From CAIYZT01 sp031385445 (lineage in GTDB: Bacteria; Pseudomonadota; Alphaproteobacteria; Rhodobacterales; Rhodobacteraceae), in NCBI GenBank assembly GCA_031385445.1, contig JANNBM010000041.1, forward strand, positions 1 through 54,669: a stretch of DNA of 54,669 bases. The letters run 5' to 3'. The notes under the pieces are model-generated. The model had not been told where the DNA came from and searched no databases. It was given only the letters and a program-made list of their open reading frames with translations. Of this stretch, positions 8,229-16,165 are shown in pieces (the stretch's first letter is position 1; every line of letters starts with the position of its first letter). The translations under genes were made by a program, and so were the position numbers.

Positions 8229-8960
8229 GTGAAAAGCGGGGGTGGGGTTTTGACGGGAAAGAAATTTGGCGAAAGCCTGCCGGACTGGAAAGTGCCGGGC
8301 GAGCGCGGCCCTGAGGTGATGCAGGGCCGCTTTGTGCGGCTTGAACAGCTTGCGCCGGATGCGCATGCGGCCGATCTGTTCCGCGCGTTTGCCGGGTATG
8401 ACGGGCTTTGGGATTACATGCCCTATGGCCCGTTTTCCTCGGCTGCAGGGTATCACCGCTGGGCCAAGGATTTCGCAGGTGCCGACGACCCGCAGTTTTA
8501 TGTGCTGCGCGACGTCAAGACCGGGCATTGCGGCGGGGTTGCAAGTTATTTGCGCATCACCCCGGCGTCGGGGTCCATCGAGATTGGGCATATTTGCCTG
8601 TCCCCCGAATTGCAGCGCGGGCCAGCGGCGACGGAAATGCAGTTCTTGATGATGAACTGGGCGTTTTCGGCGGGGTATCGGCGTTATGAATGGAAATGCG
8701 ACGCGTTGAACATTCCGTCGCGACGGGCGGCGCAGCGGCTTGGATTCACCTACGAAGGCATTTTCCGGCAGGCCACCGTTTACAAAGGGCGCAACCGGGA
8801 TACGGCTTGGTTTTCAGTGATTGACAGCGAATGGCCCGCCTTGTCGGAGGCGTACCGGGTCTGGCTTGCGCCGTCCAATTTTGATGCCACCGGGAAGCAA
8901 AAGGAAAGCCTGTCCGATTTGACCCGACTGACGCGCGGTGGATCGGACCCGGCGCTTTAA
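8229..8960 (+). CDS. RimJ/RimL-type GNAT acetyltransferase
   Basis: A 243-residue GNAT protein of the RimL-like group (acyl-CoA-dependent N-acetyltransferases of proteins or small amines; target unknown). Typical signatures are the N-terminal GRFVRLEQL with HAADLFRAF, the central EIGHICLSPELQRGPAATE, and the C-terminal SRRAAQRLGFTYEGIFRQ. The start is uncertain: GTG at 8229 gives a glycine-rich lead, while TTG at 8250 lies just behind a G-rich stretch and leaves the usual short N-terminus. The gene stands alone. Confidence 0.85.
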   Translation: MKSGGGVLTGKKFGESLPDWKVPGERGPEVMQGRFVRLEQLAPDAHAADLFRAFAGYDGLWDYMPYGPFSSAAGYHRWAKDFAGADDPQFYVLRDVKTGHCGGVASYLRITPASGSIEIGHICLSPELQRGPAATEMQFLMMNWAFSAGYRRYEWKCDALNIPSRRAAQRLGFTYEGIFRQATVYKGRNRDTAWFSVIDSEWPALSEAYRVWLAPSNFDATGKQKESLSDLTRLTRGGSDPAL

Positions 8961-8994
8961 CGCGGGGTTGCGCCTCGCCCGGCCTTGGCCTGCG

Positions 8995-9741
8995 TTAACT
9001 GCGGCAATGGTCCGGCGCGATCAGGGGGCCGTGGCTGGACAATCGTGCATCCACCAACGCGCGCAGCGGGTCCAGCCCTTCGGCCCCGGATGCGGCGCTG
9101 GCGCTGGCGTTTTCCAGCCCCACGTCGCGCGATACACGCGCGATTCCGGTCAGAAACCCGGTCAGATAGCGTTGGCGCGCATCATCTGGATCGCGGCGAA
9201 GCGCTTGCGCCGCGCGCTCCAGATCGTCGTGCAGCGCCAAAGGGTCAGGCTCTGGCAAGGGCGAGGCCAGTTCAGCCCCCGGAAGATCGACGCGGTCCGG
9301 CAAGAAGCGCGACAAAAGCTCGCAAAAGTCGCGGTAGCTGCCGAGCGGCTTTTCCAAAAACCCATCCGCCCCCGCCGCGAGCGCCGAGCCGCGCCCGGCG
9401 GTCAGGCCCGACATGCCGATGATCGCGGCAGTGCGGGGCTGGCCCATGACCAACTCCCGGATCAGCGCCTCACCTCGGCCATCGGGCAGGCCCAGATCGA
9501 CAATCGCCACATCCGGGCGATAGGTGCGCAGATGGGCCCGCGCCGTTTCCAGATCTTCGGCCCGCCGCATCCGCGCGCCCGCCCGTTGCGCAATCAGCCG
9601 CACCGCGTCGCTGGCATAGCGGCTGTCGTCGACGACGAGGATCGTCAAGCCCTGCAACGGCAAAGCAGTGCCCGCAGCGGTCTGCATCGGCCCGACGGGC
9701 ATGGCAATGGTGGGATAGTTGGGCGAATTGGGGCGGGGCAT
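8995..9741 (-). CDS. Receiver-domain response regulator without recognised output domain
   Basis: A 248-residue protein. Residues about 31-145 form a CheY-like receiver with the acidic pair D38-D39, phospho-acceptor D82 (VAIVDLGLPDG), S111 and K131 (FLEKPLG). The remaining 100 residues are mainly helical and rich in Leu/Ala/Arg, with no DNA-binding or enzymatic motif that I recognise. I take the ATG at 9741 because a longer frame would run into the divergent mce gene with low-complexity sequence. No histidine kinase gene is adjacent. Confidence 0.8.
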   Translation of the reverse strand: MPRPNSPNYPTIAMPVGPMQTAAGTALPLQGLTILVVDDSRYASDAVRLIAQRAGARMRRAEDLETARAHLRTYRPDVAIVDLGLPDGRGEALIRELVMGQPRTAAIIGMSGLTAGRGSALAAGADGFLEKPLGSYRDFCELLSRFLPDRVDLPGAELASPLPEPDPLALHDDLERAAQALRRDPDDARQRYLTGFLTGIARVSRDVGLENASASAASGAEGLDPLRALVDARLSSHGPLIAPDHCRS

Positions 9742-9894
9742 GGCAAACCTGACCTGCAAAAGGGCGGCGATGGTGCAGCTTGCGGTCTGTTTGCCTAACA
9801 TCCGGTAAACGCTTCGTGCAATTTTCGGGGCAAAACGGCGCTTGCGCGGCGTAAACGCTGCGACCATAACGGGGCAAAATCTGGAGCCTTCGGG

Positions 9895-10299
9895 ATGATC
9901 GGCCGTCTGAACCATATCGCCATCGCTGTGCCCGATCTTGCCGCCGCCGCCGCGCAGTACAGCGGCATGTTTGGCGCAACGGTACATGCCCCACAGGACG
10001 AGCCGTCGCATGGCGTGCGGGTGGTCTTCATTGATCTTCCCAACACGAAGATCGAGCTGTTGGCCCCGCTTGGAACCGGCTCGCCCATTGCGGGTTTTTT
10101 GGCAAAAAACCCCTCGGGCGGCATTCATCATATCTGCTATGAAGTGGCCGATATCCGTGCCGCTCGCGATCAGCTGCGGGCGGGGGGCGCGCGGGTTTTG
10201 GGGTCGGGCGAGCCCGCGATCGGCGCGCATGGCAAGCCGGTCTTGTTTCTGCACCCCAAAGATTTCAACGGCTGCCTGATCGAACTGGAAGAGATATGA
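9895..10299 (+). CDS. mce: Methylmalonyl-CoA epimerase
   Basis: A 134-residue vicinal-oxygen-chelate protein that interconverts (2R)- and (2S)-methylmalonyl-CoA in propionyl-CoA and ethylmalonyl-CoA pathways. The start MIGRLNHIAIAVPDL supplies the first metal ligand (His7). The middle part has KIELLAPLGTGSPIAGFLAKN, followed by the GGIHHICYEVAD motif with further His ligands. The C-terminal HPKDFNGCLIELEE supplies the final Glu. The length is standard. The next gene overlaps by ATGA, a pairing typical of Rhodobacteraceae. Confidence 0.95.
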   Translation: MIGRLNHIAIAVPDLAAAAAQYSGMFGATVHAPQDEPSHGVRVVFIDLPNTKIELLAPLGTGSPIAGFLAKNPSGGIHHICYEVADIRAARDQLRAGGARVLGSGEPAIGAHGKPVLFLHPKDFNGCLIELEEI

Positions 10300-10562
10300 G
10301 CATTACCGCCGCCATCGTCGCCTATGCCTCGCTGTGGTTTTTGGTGTTTTTCTGCGTTTTGCCGGTGCAGTTCAAAAGCCAGGCCGAGGCAGGCGTGGTC
10401 GAGCCGGGAACGCCCGCCTCAGCGCCAGCGGACCCGCAAATCGCGCGCAAGGCCAAGATCACGTCGGGCATCGCCTTCGCCATTTTCGCCGTGGTTTACG
10501 GGATCGTCCGGTCGGGCTGGATCACGGCCGAAAATATGGATGTGTTTCATATCCTGAACTGA
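10296..10562 (+). CDS. DUF1467 family membrane protein
   Basis: An 88-residue protein with two transmembrane helices (about residues 4-24 and 53-72), joined by a loop with Pro/Ala-rich sequence after LPVQFKSQAEAG, the recognisable DUF1467 stretch. The function is unknown. It is translationally coupled to mce. I infer no direct enzymatic link; the association seems to be one of gene order. Confidence 0.88.
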   Translation: MSITAAIVAYASLWFLVFFCVLPVQFKSQAEAGVVEPGTPASAPADPQIARKAKITSGIAFAIFAVVYGIVRSGWITAENMDVFHILN

Positions 10563-10583
10563 GGCCGTACCGGACCGGAAGGC

Positions 10584-11282
10584 TCATTGCGCCCGCTTCG
10601 TGCCGACAAGGCGATGAAACATATGGGTAAATGTTGCCACGCCCAGCACCGGGATGACCAGATTGAGCAGCGGAATGGACAGGGGCGCGGCCATCAGCGT
10701 ACCCGCGAGCCAGACCTGCCGGCGGTGGTGCTTGCGCATCGCCTTGGCCGCGTCGGGGGGCAGGCGGCGCTTCGCGACCATGTCAAAATATTCCCGCCCC
10801 AAAAGCCAGCCATTGGCCGCCCAATACAGCGGGATGTAGAGCGGGCCAAGGGTCAGGGCCAAAAGCAAGGCCGCGTTCAGGGCGATGAAAAGGCCGGTAA
10901 AGTTCACCATGTCGATCAGACCCGTGCCAAAGTTGCGCGGCTGAACCGGCGGCAGTCCGGGATAAAACTCATCTTCGACCGCGTCGGCGACATCTTCGAC
11001 AAAGATGCCGGAAAAGGCGGCGGCGGTCGGGATCATCAGATAGACCGACAGGATGAGGATCAAAAAGAACGAGCTGAGGGACAGCAAGGTGCTGAGGCCG
11101 TCCACCGGGCCGACCATGAACACCTCGACCGAGCCGGGATCGAACCAGCCGATGATCAGCAAAAGCAGGGCATAAACCGCGACCAGCAGCGCAATGGCCA
11201 GCAAGACCCCCAAAAACACCACACGGCGAAAGCGGCTGTCGCCCGATTGGGACAGGGCGCGGCGGAAATCGGCGAAGATCAT
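10584..11282 (-). CDS. EI24 domain membrane protein (CysZ-like fold)
   Basis: A 232-residue polytopic membrane protein with about four to five hydrophobic segments and the EI24/CysZ-type arrangement: amphipathic N-terminal helix IFADFRRALSQ, paired helices, and the LYWAANGWLLGREYFDMVA signature followed by a C-terminal hydrophobic pair. E. coli CysZ is a sulfate channel, but transport of sulfate is not shown here and no cys genes are adjacent. I set the start at 11282, where ATG overlaps the upstream TGA (ATGA), rather than at an ATG four codons earlier. Confidence 0.8.
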   Translation of the reverse strand: MIFADFRRALSQSGDSRFRRVVFLGVLLAIALLVAVYALLLLIIGWFDPGSVEVFMVGPVDGLSTLLSLSSFFLILILSVYLMIPTAAAFSGIFVEDVADAVEDEFYPGLPPVQPRNFGTGLIDMVNFTGLFIALNAALLLALTLGPLYIPLYWAANGWLLGREYFDMVAKRRLPPDAAKAMRKHHRRQVWLAGTLMAAPLSIPLLNLVIPVLGVATFTHMFHRLVGTKRAQ

Positions 11283-11857
11283 GGCAGGCCCCAATGGATT
11301 TTGCGCGATGGGTCGGGGCGCGGGCGGTCTGGCGCCTCGGGGCCGGGGGTTCCGATGTGAACGATCCCCGCGACGGATTCGCCACTGGTGCAGCCAAAGG
11401 CCAGCGCGGTAAATGCGGCGTCATGCACCGGCCAGCCGGACAGCCAATTTGCGCCCCAGCCAGAGGCGGTGGCCGCGTGTACGAGGTTCATGCAAAGCGC
11501 GCCAGCTGACAGGATTTGCTCCGGCACCGGCACCTTTTCCTGGGCCACAGGCGCGCTGATGACCACCACCGCACAGTGCCCGAGGTCAAACTGACCGCGC
11601 CCCTTGGCAATCTTCTCGGCCTGCGCCCCAAGCGCGCGCGCCCGCGCCTCCGCCAGATCGGCAAGCCGCAGCATGTCGGCGCGGGCCAGCACGATCAGTC
11701 GCCAAGGCTCCAGCTTGCCATGGTCGGGCACGCGCAGCGCGAGGGCCAGCATTGCCTCCAGCGCGGCGCGGTCCGGCACCGGGCCACTGAAAAACTTGGC
11801 CGGATAAGAGCGGCGGGCGCCAAGGTAGGCAAGGGCTTGTGGGTTTTTGGTGGGCAT
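11279..11857 (-). CDS. Nitroreductase family protein
   Basis: A 192-residue flavin-dependent oxidoreductase-like protein of the YdjA-type nitroreductase subgroup. The N-terminal RRSYPAKFFSGPVPDRAALE fits the FMN phosphate-binding RRS motif. RVPDHGKLEPWRLIVL is the typical second motif, and GWGANWLSGWP matches the region covering the isoalloxazine ring. Members use NAD(P)H with an FMN dimer; the physiological substrate is unknown. The gene is first of a two-gene leftward operon with the EI24 gene. Confidence 0.88.
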   Translation of the reverse strand: MPTKNPQALAYLGARRSYPAKFFSGPVPDRAALEAMLALALRVPDHGKLEPWRLIVLARADMLRLADLAEARARALGAQAEKIAKGRGQFDLGHCAVVVISAPVAQEKVPVPEQILSAGALCMNLVHAATASGWGANWLSGWPVHDAAFTALAFGCTSGESVAGIVHIGTPGPEAPDRPRPDPSRKIHWGLP

Positions 11858-11961
11858 AAGGCACTCCTTTGGCGCGACCTTGCCTGCTTTCAGGCCAAGG
11901 TCAAGCGAGGCTTAACGGGGCGAGGTTTGCACTGTCCTTGAACCGCCGTCGCTGCCGCAAC

Positions 11962-12002
11962 CCGCCGGATCCGGCGGAGCGCGCAGGCGCGCGCGGTTTT
12001 TT
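11962..12002 (+). terminator. Orphan intrinsic terminator plus 16-bp palindrome
   Basis: A perfect 16-bp palindrome (CCGCCGGATCCGGCGG, 11962-11977) is followed by a GCGCGC-AGGC-GCGCGC hairpin (11979-11994), GG and six T residues (11997-12002). It would stop rightward transcription, yet no rightward gene ends nearby. The 280-nt gap 11858-12137 contains no other gene I can support. Confidence 0.45.
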
Positions 12003-12137
12003 GTCGTCTTCGGGGCTTGCGCCCTCATCCTCCCGCAGGGGCGCAAACCCCGAGCCGGTTGGCGGGCACCGCCAGAGGCGGGATCAAGAGAATGCGGCTA
12101 TGCCGCGCATTTGGATCAGGCAGGTCCGCTTGCGGTG

Positions 12138-12386
12138 TCACAGGGGTTTTGGCGCCAAGGGTTCCAGCCGGTAACTTCCCTCGGGCAAGTTCAACGCCGC
12201 CGCAAGGTCGCGGGATTGCTGCAACGACAGCGTCAGGCGCATCGGCAGGTCGGTGATCGGGTCGACCTGCTGCACCACGATGCAATCTTCATAGATCTCG
12301 ACCACCACATCCTCCTGCAAATGCACGGCGCCCTCATCGACGAGGGTGATCACGGTGACGTCAAATTCGTGCTCGATGGTGAACAT
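12138..12386 (-). CDS. Hypothetical protein, 82 residues
   Basis: A small acidic, beta-rich protein beginning MFTIEHEFDVTVITLVDEG, with the hydrophobic/acidic alternation VQEDVVVEIYEDCIVVQQ-like in its first half and a helix with SLQQSRDLAAALNLPEG in its second. Composition and codon use look genuine and it has no signal peptide. I do not recognise the family. It is transcribed away from the M48 protease gene. Confidence 0.65.
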   Translation of the reverse strand: MFTIEHEFDVTVITLVDEGAVHLQEDVVVEIYEDCIVVQQVDPITDLPMRLTLSLQQSRDLAAALNLPEGSYRLEPLAPKPL

Positions 12387-12516
12387 GCGGCCAGTCTACG
12401 GCATGATCTGCCGCTTTGTGAACCGCCAATCGCGCGATCACCATCGCGTGCGGCGGCTTGCAGAGTTGGCCGCAGGGTTTATCCTTGGCCGCTCAAGGAT
12501 GTGAGGCAGCTGCACC

Positions 12517-13266
12517 ATGATGGCCACGGCGCGGATGATTGGCAGGTTGGCGCTGCTGGTGGCCCTTGCCGGTTGTGATCTGCCCGGCCGTCCGGGAACC
12601 TTGACCAAGGCGCCATCGCCAAAGGCGGGCACCGCGCTCGGCGTGGGAGCGCCCGCGCCACTGCCGCTGGAACAGGCCGCGCGCAATTTTGTCGACGTCA
12701 TTGCCCGCGTCGAGCCCGTCGCCGAAGCGGCCTGCCGCCGCCAGTCCGCCCAGCAGAACTGTGACTTTCTGATTGGGGTCGAGATGGACCCCGCGCAGCC
12801 GCCAAACGCCTATCAAACGCTCAGCGATACCGGCCGTCCGCAGATCATATTCACCATTTCGCTGATCGCGGAGGCGCGCAATTCGGACGAGTTGGCCTTT
12901 GTTCTTGGCCATGAAGCCTCGCACCATATCCTTGGCCATCTTGAAAGTTCGCAGCAAGAAGCGCTGAACGGCGCGATCCTTGGCGGCATTCTTGCCACCT
13001 TTGGCGGCGCGGATGCAGGCGGGGTGGCGCGCGCGCAGCAGATCGGCGCACAGTTCGGCGCTTTGCGGTTTTCCAAAGACCACGAACTGCAGGCCGACCA
13101 GATGGGCACGGTTCTGGCCTATCGGGCGGGCTATGACCCCGTGCTGGGCGCGCAGTTTTTCAACCGCCTGCCCGACCCGGGGAATGGGTTTTTGAACAGC
13201 CATCCGGGCAATGCCGAACGCCAGCGCGTCGTTGCGCAGACCTATGCGGCGATGTCGCGGGAATAA
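12517..13266 (+). CDS. M48 family metalloprotease, lipoprotein
   Basis: A 249-residue predicted lipoprotein protease. The signal peptide ends in the lipobox LAGC (Cys20), so it should be anchored in the envelope. The zinc site is complete: H132-E-A-S-H136 with the third ligand Glu190 in the ELQAD segment, the arrangement of BepA/LoiP-type M48 peptidases that degrade misassembled outer-membrane proteins. It lacks the TPR region of BepA, so it is nearer the short LoiP/YcaL group. The ATG at 12517 or the one at 12535 may be used. Confidence 0.9.
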   Translation: MMATARMIGRLALLVALAGCDLPGRPGTLTKAPSPKAGTALGVGAPAPLPLEQAARNFVDVIARVEPVAEAACRRQSAQQNCDFLIGVEMDPAQPPNAYQTLSDTGRPQIIFTISLIAEARNSDELAFVLGHEASHHILGHLESSQQEALNGAILGGILATFGGADAGGVARAQQIGAQFGALRFSKDHELQADQMGTVLAYRAGYDPVLGAQFFNRLPDPGNGFLNSHPGNAERQRVVAQTYAAMSRE

Positions 13267-13433
13267 AGCGGCAGGGGTGGCAGGACGAAAGTGCAGGAAA
13301 CGCAGGACCTTGATGTCGGTTTGGATTTGGTATGCCTCCCCCCAATCGTTTCAACCCTTCACCTTTTCGCGCGTCCGGTTTTCATTTGCATGATCAGGCC
13401 CTATATCCGCCTCCTGACATAAGGAGAGGCGCC

Positions 13434-14093
13434 ATGTTTTTCACCGACCGCAAGAAGCTGCAGATGGTTGACCCCAAAGACGCGCTGCCGGGGCGGCAGG
13501 GGCCCTTGCCAACGGCCGAGCGGCACTTTGTTACCGGGATCGCGCTAAAATCGGCGGTGCCTGACGGCTTTGAAGTGGCGATGTTTGGCATGGGTTGTTT
13601 CTGGGGGGTGGAGCGCAAGTTCTGGCAGACCGGCAAGGTTTGGCTGACGATGGTGGGCTATGCGGGCGGCTATACGCCGAACCCGACTTATCAAGAGACC
13701 TGCACGCAGCTCACGGGCCATAACGAAGTGGTCCGGCTGGTTTATGACCCCAAACAGATCAGCTATGACGGCTTGCTGAAACTGTTCTGGGAGGGGCATG
13801 ACCCAACCCAAGGCATGCGTCAGGGCAATGATATGGGCTCCACTTACCGCTCGGGCATCTATACCGCGGACGGCGTGCAAGAGGCCGCGGCGTTGGCCAG
13901 CCGGGCGCTGTATCAGTCGGCGCTGACCAAGGCCGGGCGCGGGACGATCACCACCGAAATCCTGCCGATGCCCGAGTTTTTCTATGGCGAGGACTATCAT
14001 CAGCAGTATTTGGCCAAGAACCCGGGCGGCTATTGCGGGATTGGCGGGACCGGGGTGACCTGCCCGATCGGCGTGGGCGTCGCGGCGGGTTAA
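13434..14093 (+). CDS. msrA: Peptide-methionine (S)-S-oxide reductase
   Basis: MsrA reduces methionine-S-sulfoxide in proteins and as the free amino acid. In this 219-residue protein the catalytic motif GCFWG is at residues 54-58 (Cys55). The family segments VGYAGGYTPNPTY and EGHDPTQGMRQGNDMG-ST-YRS follow. Two C-terminal cysteines (YCGIGGTGVTCP) can act as resolving residues. The 30-50 residue N-terminal extension before the motif is usual in this lineage. An AAGGAG ribosome binding site sets the start at 13434. Confidence 0.96.
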   Translation: MFFTDRKKLQMVDPKDALPGRQGPLPTAERHFVTGIALKSAVPDGFEVAMFGMGCFWGVERKFWQTGKVWLTMVGYAGGYTPNPTYQETCTQLTGHNEVVRLVYDPKQISYDGLLKLFWEGHDPTQGMRQGNDMGSTYRSGIYTADGVQEAAALASRALYQSALTKAGRGTITTEILPMPEFFYGEDYHQQYLAKNPGGYCGIGGTGVTCPIGVGVAAG

Positions 14094-14102
14094 GCCTGCT
14101 GC

Positions 14103-14138
14103 TTGCGCAGGGCGGCGCAAGGGCGTAACTGCGCCGCC
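14103..14138 (+). promoter_or_regulatory. Two mutually exclusive hairpins before prmA
   Basis: GGCGGCGCA (14111-14119) pairs perfectly with TGCGCCGCC (14130-14138). Alternatively, TTGCGC (14104-14109 region) pairs with GCGCAA (14115-14120), using part of the same sequence. The AGGAG of prmA starts six nt after the larger hairpin. The hairpin lacks a T-run, so it may end msrA messages inefficiently or influence prmA translation. Confidence 0.35.
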
Positions 14139-14155
14139 ATATCAGGAGTGCCGCC

Positions 14156-15040
14156 ATGACGACCTTTTCCGCGCTGACCACTGTTCCGGGCGAAGATCAC
14201 GCCAATGCCATCGCGATGGCGCTGGAACAACTGGACCCAAAGCCGGTCGGCGTTGGCGTTTTCGAGATCGAGGACGACAGCGGCCTTTGGGAAATCGGCG
14301 CCTATTATCTGGAGGCGCCGAATGAGGCGCTGCTGGACCTTGTGGCGCAATCCTTTGGCGCGCGCGCCTTTGCGGTGTCCGACATTCCCGACATCGATTG
14401 GGTTGCCAAGGTGCGCCGCGAATTGGCGCCGGTCGAGGCGGGGCGGTTTTTCGTCTTTGGCAGCCACGACGCCGAAGCCGCAGCGGCGGCGCGGGCAGCG
14501 GGCAAGGTGACGCTTCAGATCGAAGCGACCGTTGCTTTTGGCACCGGGCACCACGGCACCACGCTGGGTTGCCTGCGCGCCTTCGATCAGCTGTTTGGTG
14601 CGGGGCTGCGCCCGGCGCGCGTTGCCGATATCGGATGCGGCACGGCGGTTCTGGCGCTGGCGGCGGCGGCGGTTTTGCCTGATGCGCTGGTGATCGCGAG
14701 CGATATTGATCAGGTGGCGGTCGATGTGGCGCTGGCGAATGCCGCGATCAATGGGATGGCCGGGCGTATTGAGTGCATGGAAGCGGCGGGGTTTGCCCAT
14801 CCAAGGCTGGCCGGGGCCGCGCCCTATGATCTGATCTTTGCCAATATCCTGAAAGGGCCGCTTGTCGAGCTGGCCCCCGAAATGGCGCGGCACTGCGCAG
14901 CGGGCGGGCGGCTGATTCTGTCAGGGCTTTTGGTCATTCAAGCCGACTCCATCATCGCCGCCTATGACGCACATGGCTTTGTTCTTGAATCGCGCAATGA
15001 TCTGGGCGAATGGAGCGCATTGGTGTTAGTTCGGAAATAG
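14156..15040 (+). CDS. prmA: Ribosomal protein L11 methyltransferase
   Basis: PrmA trimethylates ribosomal protein L11 with S-adenosylmethionine. The 294-residue protein has the N-terminal substrate-recognition domain (residues 1-110), a linker with ATVAFGTGHHGTTLGCL, and a Rossmann methyltransferase domain starting VADIGCGTAVLALAAAAV. The catalytic-site segment is DLIFANILKGPL, and the usual ending with LSGLLVIQADSI follows. It has a good AGGAG ribosome binding site. Confidence 0.95.
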   Translation: MTTFSALTTVPGEDHANAIAMALEQLDPKPVGVGVFEIEDDSGLWEIGAYYLEAPNEALLDLVAQSFGARAFAVSDIPDIDWVAKVRRELAPVEAGRFFVFGSHDAEAAAAARAAGKVTLQIEATVAFGTGHHGTTLGCLRAFDQLFGAGLRPARVADIGCGTAVLALAAAAVLPDALVIASDIDQVAVDVALANAAINGMAGRIECMEAAGFAHPRLAGAAPYDLIFANILKGPLVELAPEMARHCAAGGRLILSGLLVIQADSIIAAYDAHGFVLESRNDLGEWSALVLVRK

Positions 15041-15092
15041 TCCATCTAAATCAATTGCTTAAAATGTATGGATTGGGACCGATCTGCCTTAA

Positions 15093-15122
15093 TTGACAAA
15101 ATTTTGCCACAATCATGGCTTT
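15093..15122 (+). promoter_or_regulatory. Possible promoter of the gene at 15162
   Basis: A perfect -35 hexamer TTGACA (15093-15098) lies 64 nt before the ATG. The -10 match at 17 nt spacing is poor (TGGCTT), as is common in this group. It is placed by consensus only. Confidence 0.35.
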
Positions 15123-15161
15123 ATCTGGTGCACGTAAAGCAAGAAAGCTGGAGTTGCTGAG

Positions 15162-15512
15162 ATGGCCGACGCGAATATGGCAGATTTCTATGACCGGGTT
15201 CGCAAGTTCGAGCGGATGCGGAGCAAAGGATACGGGTTCGAGGCAAGCGGTGCGCTTGGCCGGTCCTATTACAACCGTGTCCAGCCCAAGCGCCGCAGCA
15301 TGCTGTTTCCTTTCCTGGTGGCCTTTGTCGTGATCTTCGGGTTGAAAGCGAGCCTGTATCAGGCCGTCGGCGCAGACAGCTACAGCCAGCGGGTCGAGCG
15401 GCTTCAGGCAGGCGAAGGTTTTGATCCGGTGGGCGGCTGGCTGATGCAGGCTGATCCGGTGACATTGTGGGTTTCGGATCAAATCGAGCTGGGCTTGCAG
15501 CGGTTCAAGTGA
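15162..15512 (+). CDS. Hypothetical single-pass membrane protein
   Basis: A 116-residue protein with a basic/aromatic cytoplasmic head (DFYDRVRKFERMRSKGYGFE), one transmembrane helix at about residues 47-65 (LFPFLVAFVVIFGLKA) and a periplasmic C-terminal part ending at SDQIELGLQRFK. The sequence looks like a conserved Rhodobacteraceae membrane protein, but I know no function. It is followed by a strong intrinsic terminator and preceded by a TTGACA element. Confidence 0.75.
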   Translation: MADANMADFYDRVRKFERMRSKGYGFEASGALGRSYYNRVQPKRRSMLFPFLVAFVVIFGLKASLYQAVGADSYSQRVERLQAGEGFDPVGGWLMQADPVTLWVSDQIELGLQRFK

Positions 15513-15540
15513 ACCTTTGGTCTGTTGGCAATCACATTAA

Positions 15541-15567
15541 GCCGCCCCGTCGTTGGGCGGCTTTTTT
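15541..15567 (+). terminator. Intrinsic terminator of the gene at 15162
   Basis: Stem GCCGCCC (15541-15547) and GGGCGGC (15555-15561), 7-nt loop, followed by six T residues (15562-15567). It lies 28 nt after the stop codon. Confidence 0.88.
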
Positions 15568-15589
15568 GTTTGCCCGGATTTTGGACAAG

Positions 15590-15613
15590 AAAAAAGCCGC
15601 CCGTTTGGGCGGC
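15590..15613 (-). terminator. Intrinsic terminator of the DUF1127 gene
   Basis: On the minus strand GCCGCCC, loop AAAC, GGGCGGC, then six T residues. It sits 26 nt after the DUF1127 stop codon and faces the terminator of the opposite gene. Confidence 0.85.
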
Positions 15614-15639
15614 CTTTGTCATCTGCAGGGCGCTAAGGT

Positions 15640-15843
15640 TTAGCGGCCAATAAGGTCGATATCGCCGCGGCACAGACCGATATCGTCAAGCTCGCGGTTC
15701 GACAGCTTGCTAAGCGACTTGCGCGTGATGCGGGCGTTGTTCCAAGCAGCAACCGAAGCTGCGGCGACGGTCACAAACTGGACCGAGCGGAAGATCGAGA
15801 TGGCGCCAAACGGCGCCGCGGAGGACGACACTGAAGCGGCCAT
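15640..15843 (-). CDS. DUF1127 domain protein (YjiS-like)
   Basis: A 67-residue protein whose C-terminal half carries the DUF1127 pattern: ITRKSLSKLSNRELDDIGLCRGDI. These small basic helical proteins are abundant in alphaproteobacteria and are often under stress or phosphate control. Short members in Agrobacterium affect phosphate and carbon metabolism and RNA turnover, but a role here is not established. The N-terminal half is Ala/Ser/Val-rich. It has a clear AAGGAA ribosome binding site and its own terminator. Confidence 0.92.
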   Translation of the reverse strand: MAASVSSSAAPFGAISIFRSVQFVTVAAASVAAWNNARITRKSLSKLSNRELDDIGLCRGDIDLIGR

Positions 15844-16165
15844 TGCGGTATTCCTTTTTCATTTGTTCATTCGACAAGCAGGTCTCTGCCTTCGATGTTC
15901 AGGAAATAGGCGTGCTGCGGATGCAAAGCAATGGGGCCGCGGGCATGGCTGCCTTGCAGGATTTGCATGGCTGTTCGACACAATTTCGCCATATTTTTCA
16001 GGGGTGATTGGCCAAAACCGGCATTTATGTCGGTTTCAGGCTGCGTCCCGTCGTCTTTCTGCGCGTGCATAACAGCGGCGTGATCGGGCGTGACCCTTCA
16101 AACCCCTTGGCGGATGTTCTTCTTTCGTGCTATTTCGATAAAAAGAGAAATAAACAGGGGCGGGC
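15844..16165. other. Divergent intergenic region between DUF1127 gene and ruvC
   Basis: These 322 nt should contain the promoters of both flanking genes. A leftward 67-codon frame (15867-16070) could encode a peptide, but it lacks a recognisable ribosome binding site and family features. No hairpin terminator or repeat stands out. The stretch before ruvC is relatively AT-rich (16125-16155). Confidence 0.5.

Noticed and set aside
9742..10254. Longer N-terminus for the receiver protein
   Set aside because: It would run antisense through mce with low-complexity sequence; the receiver domain starts normally from the ATG at 9741.
15867..16070. 67-codon leftward frame upstream of the DUF1127 gene
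   Set aside because: It occupies the promoter region and lacks a ribosome binding site and any conserved-looking motif; listed only as part of the intergenic entry.
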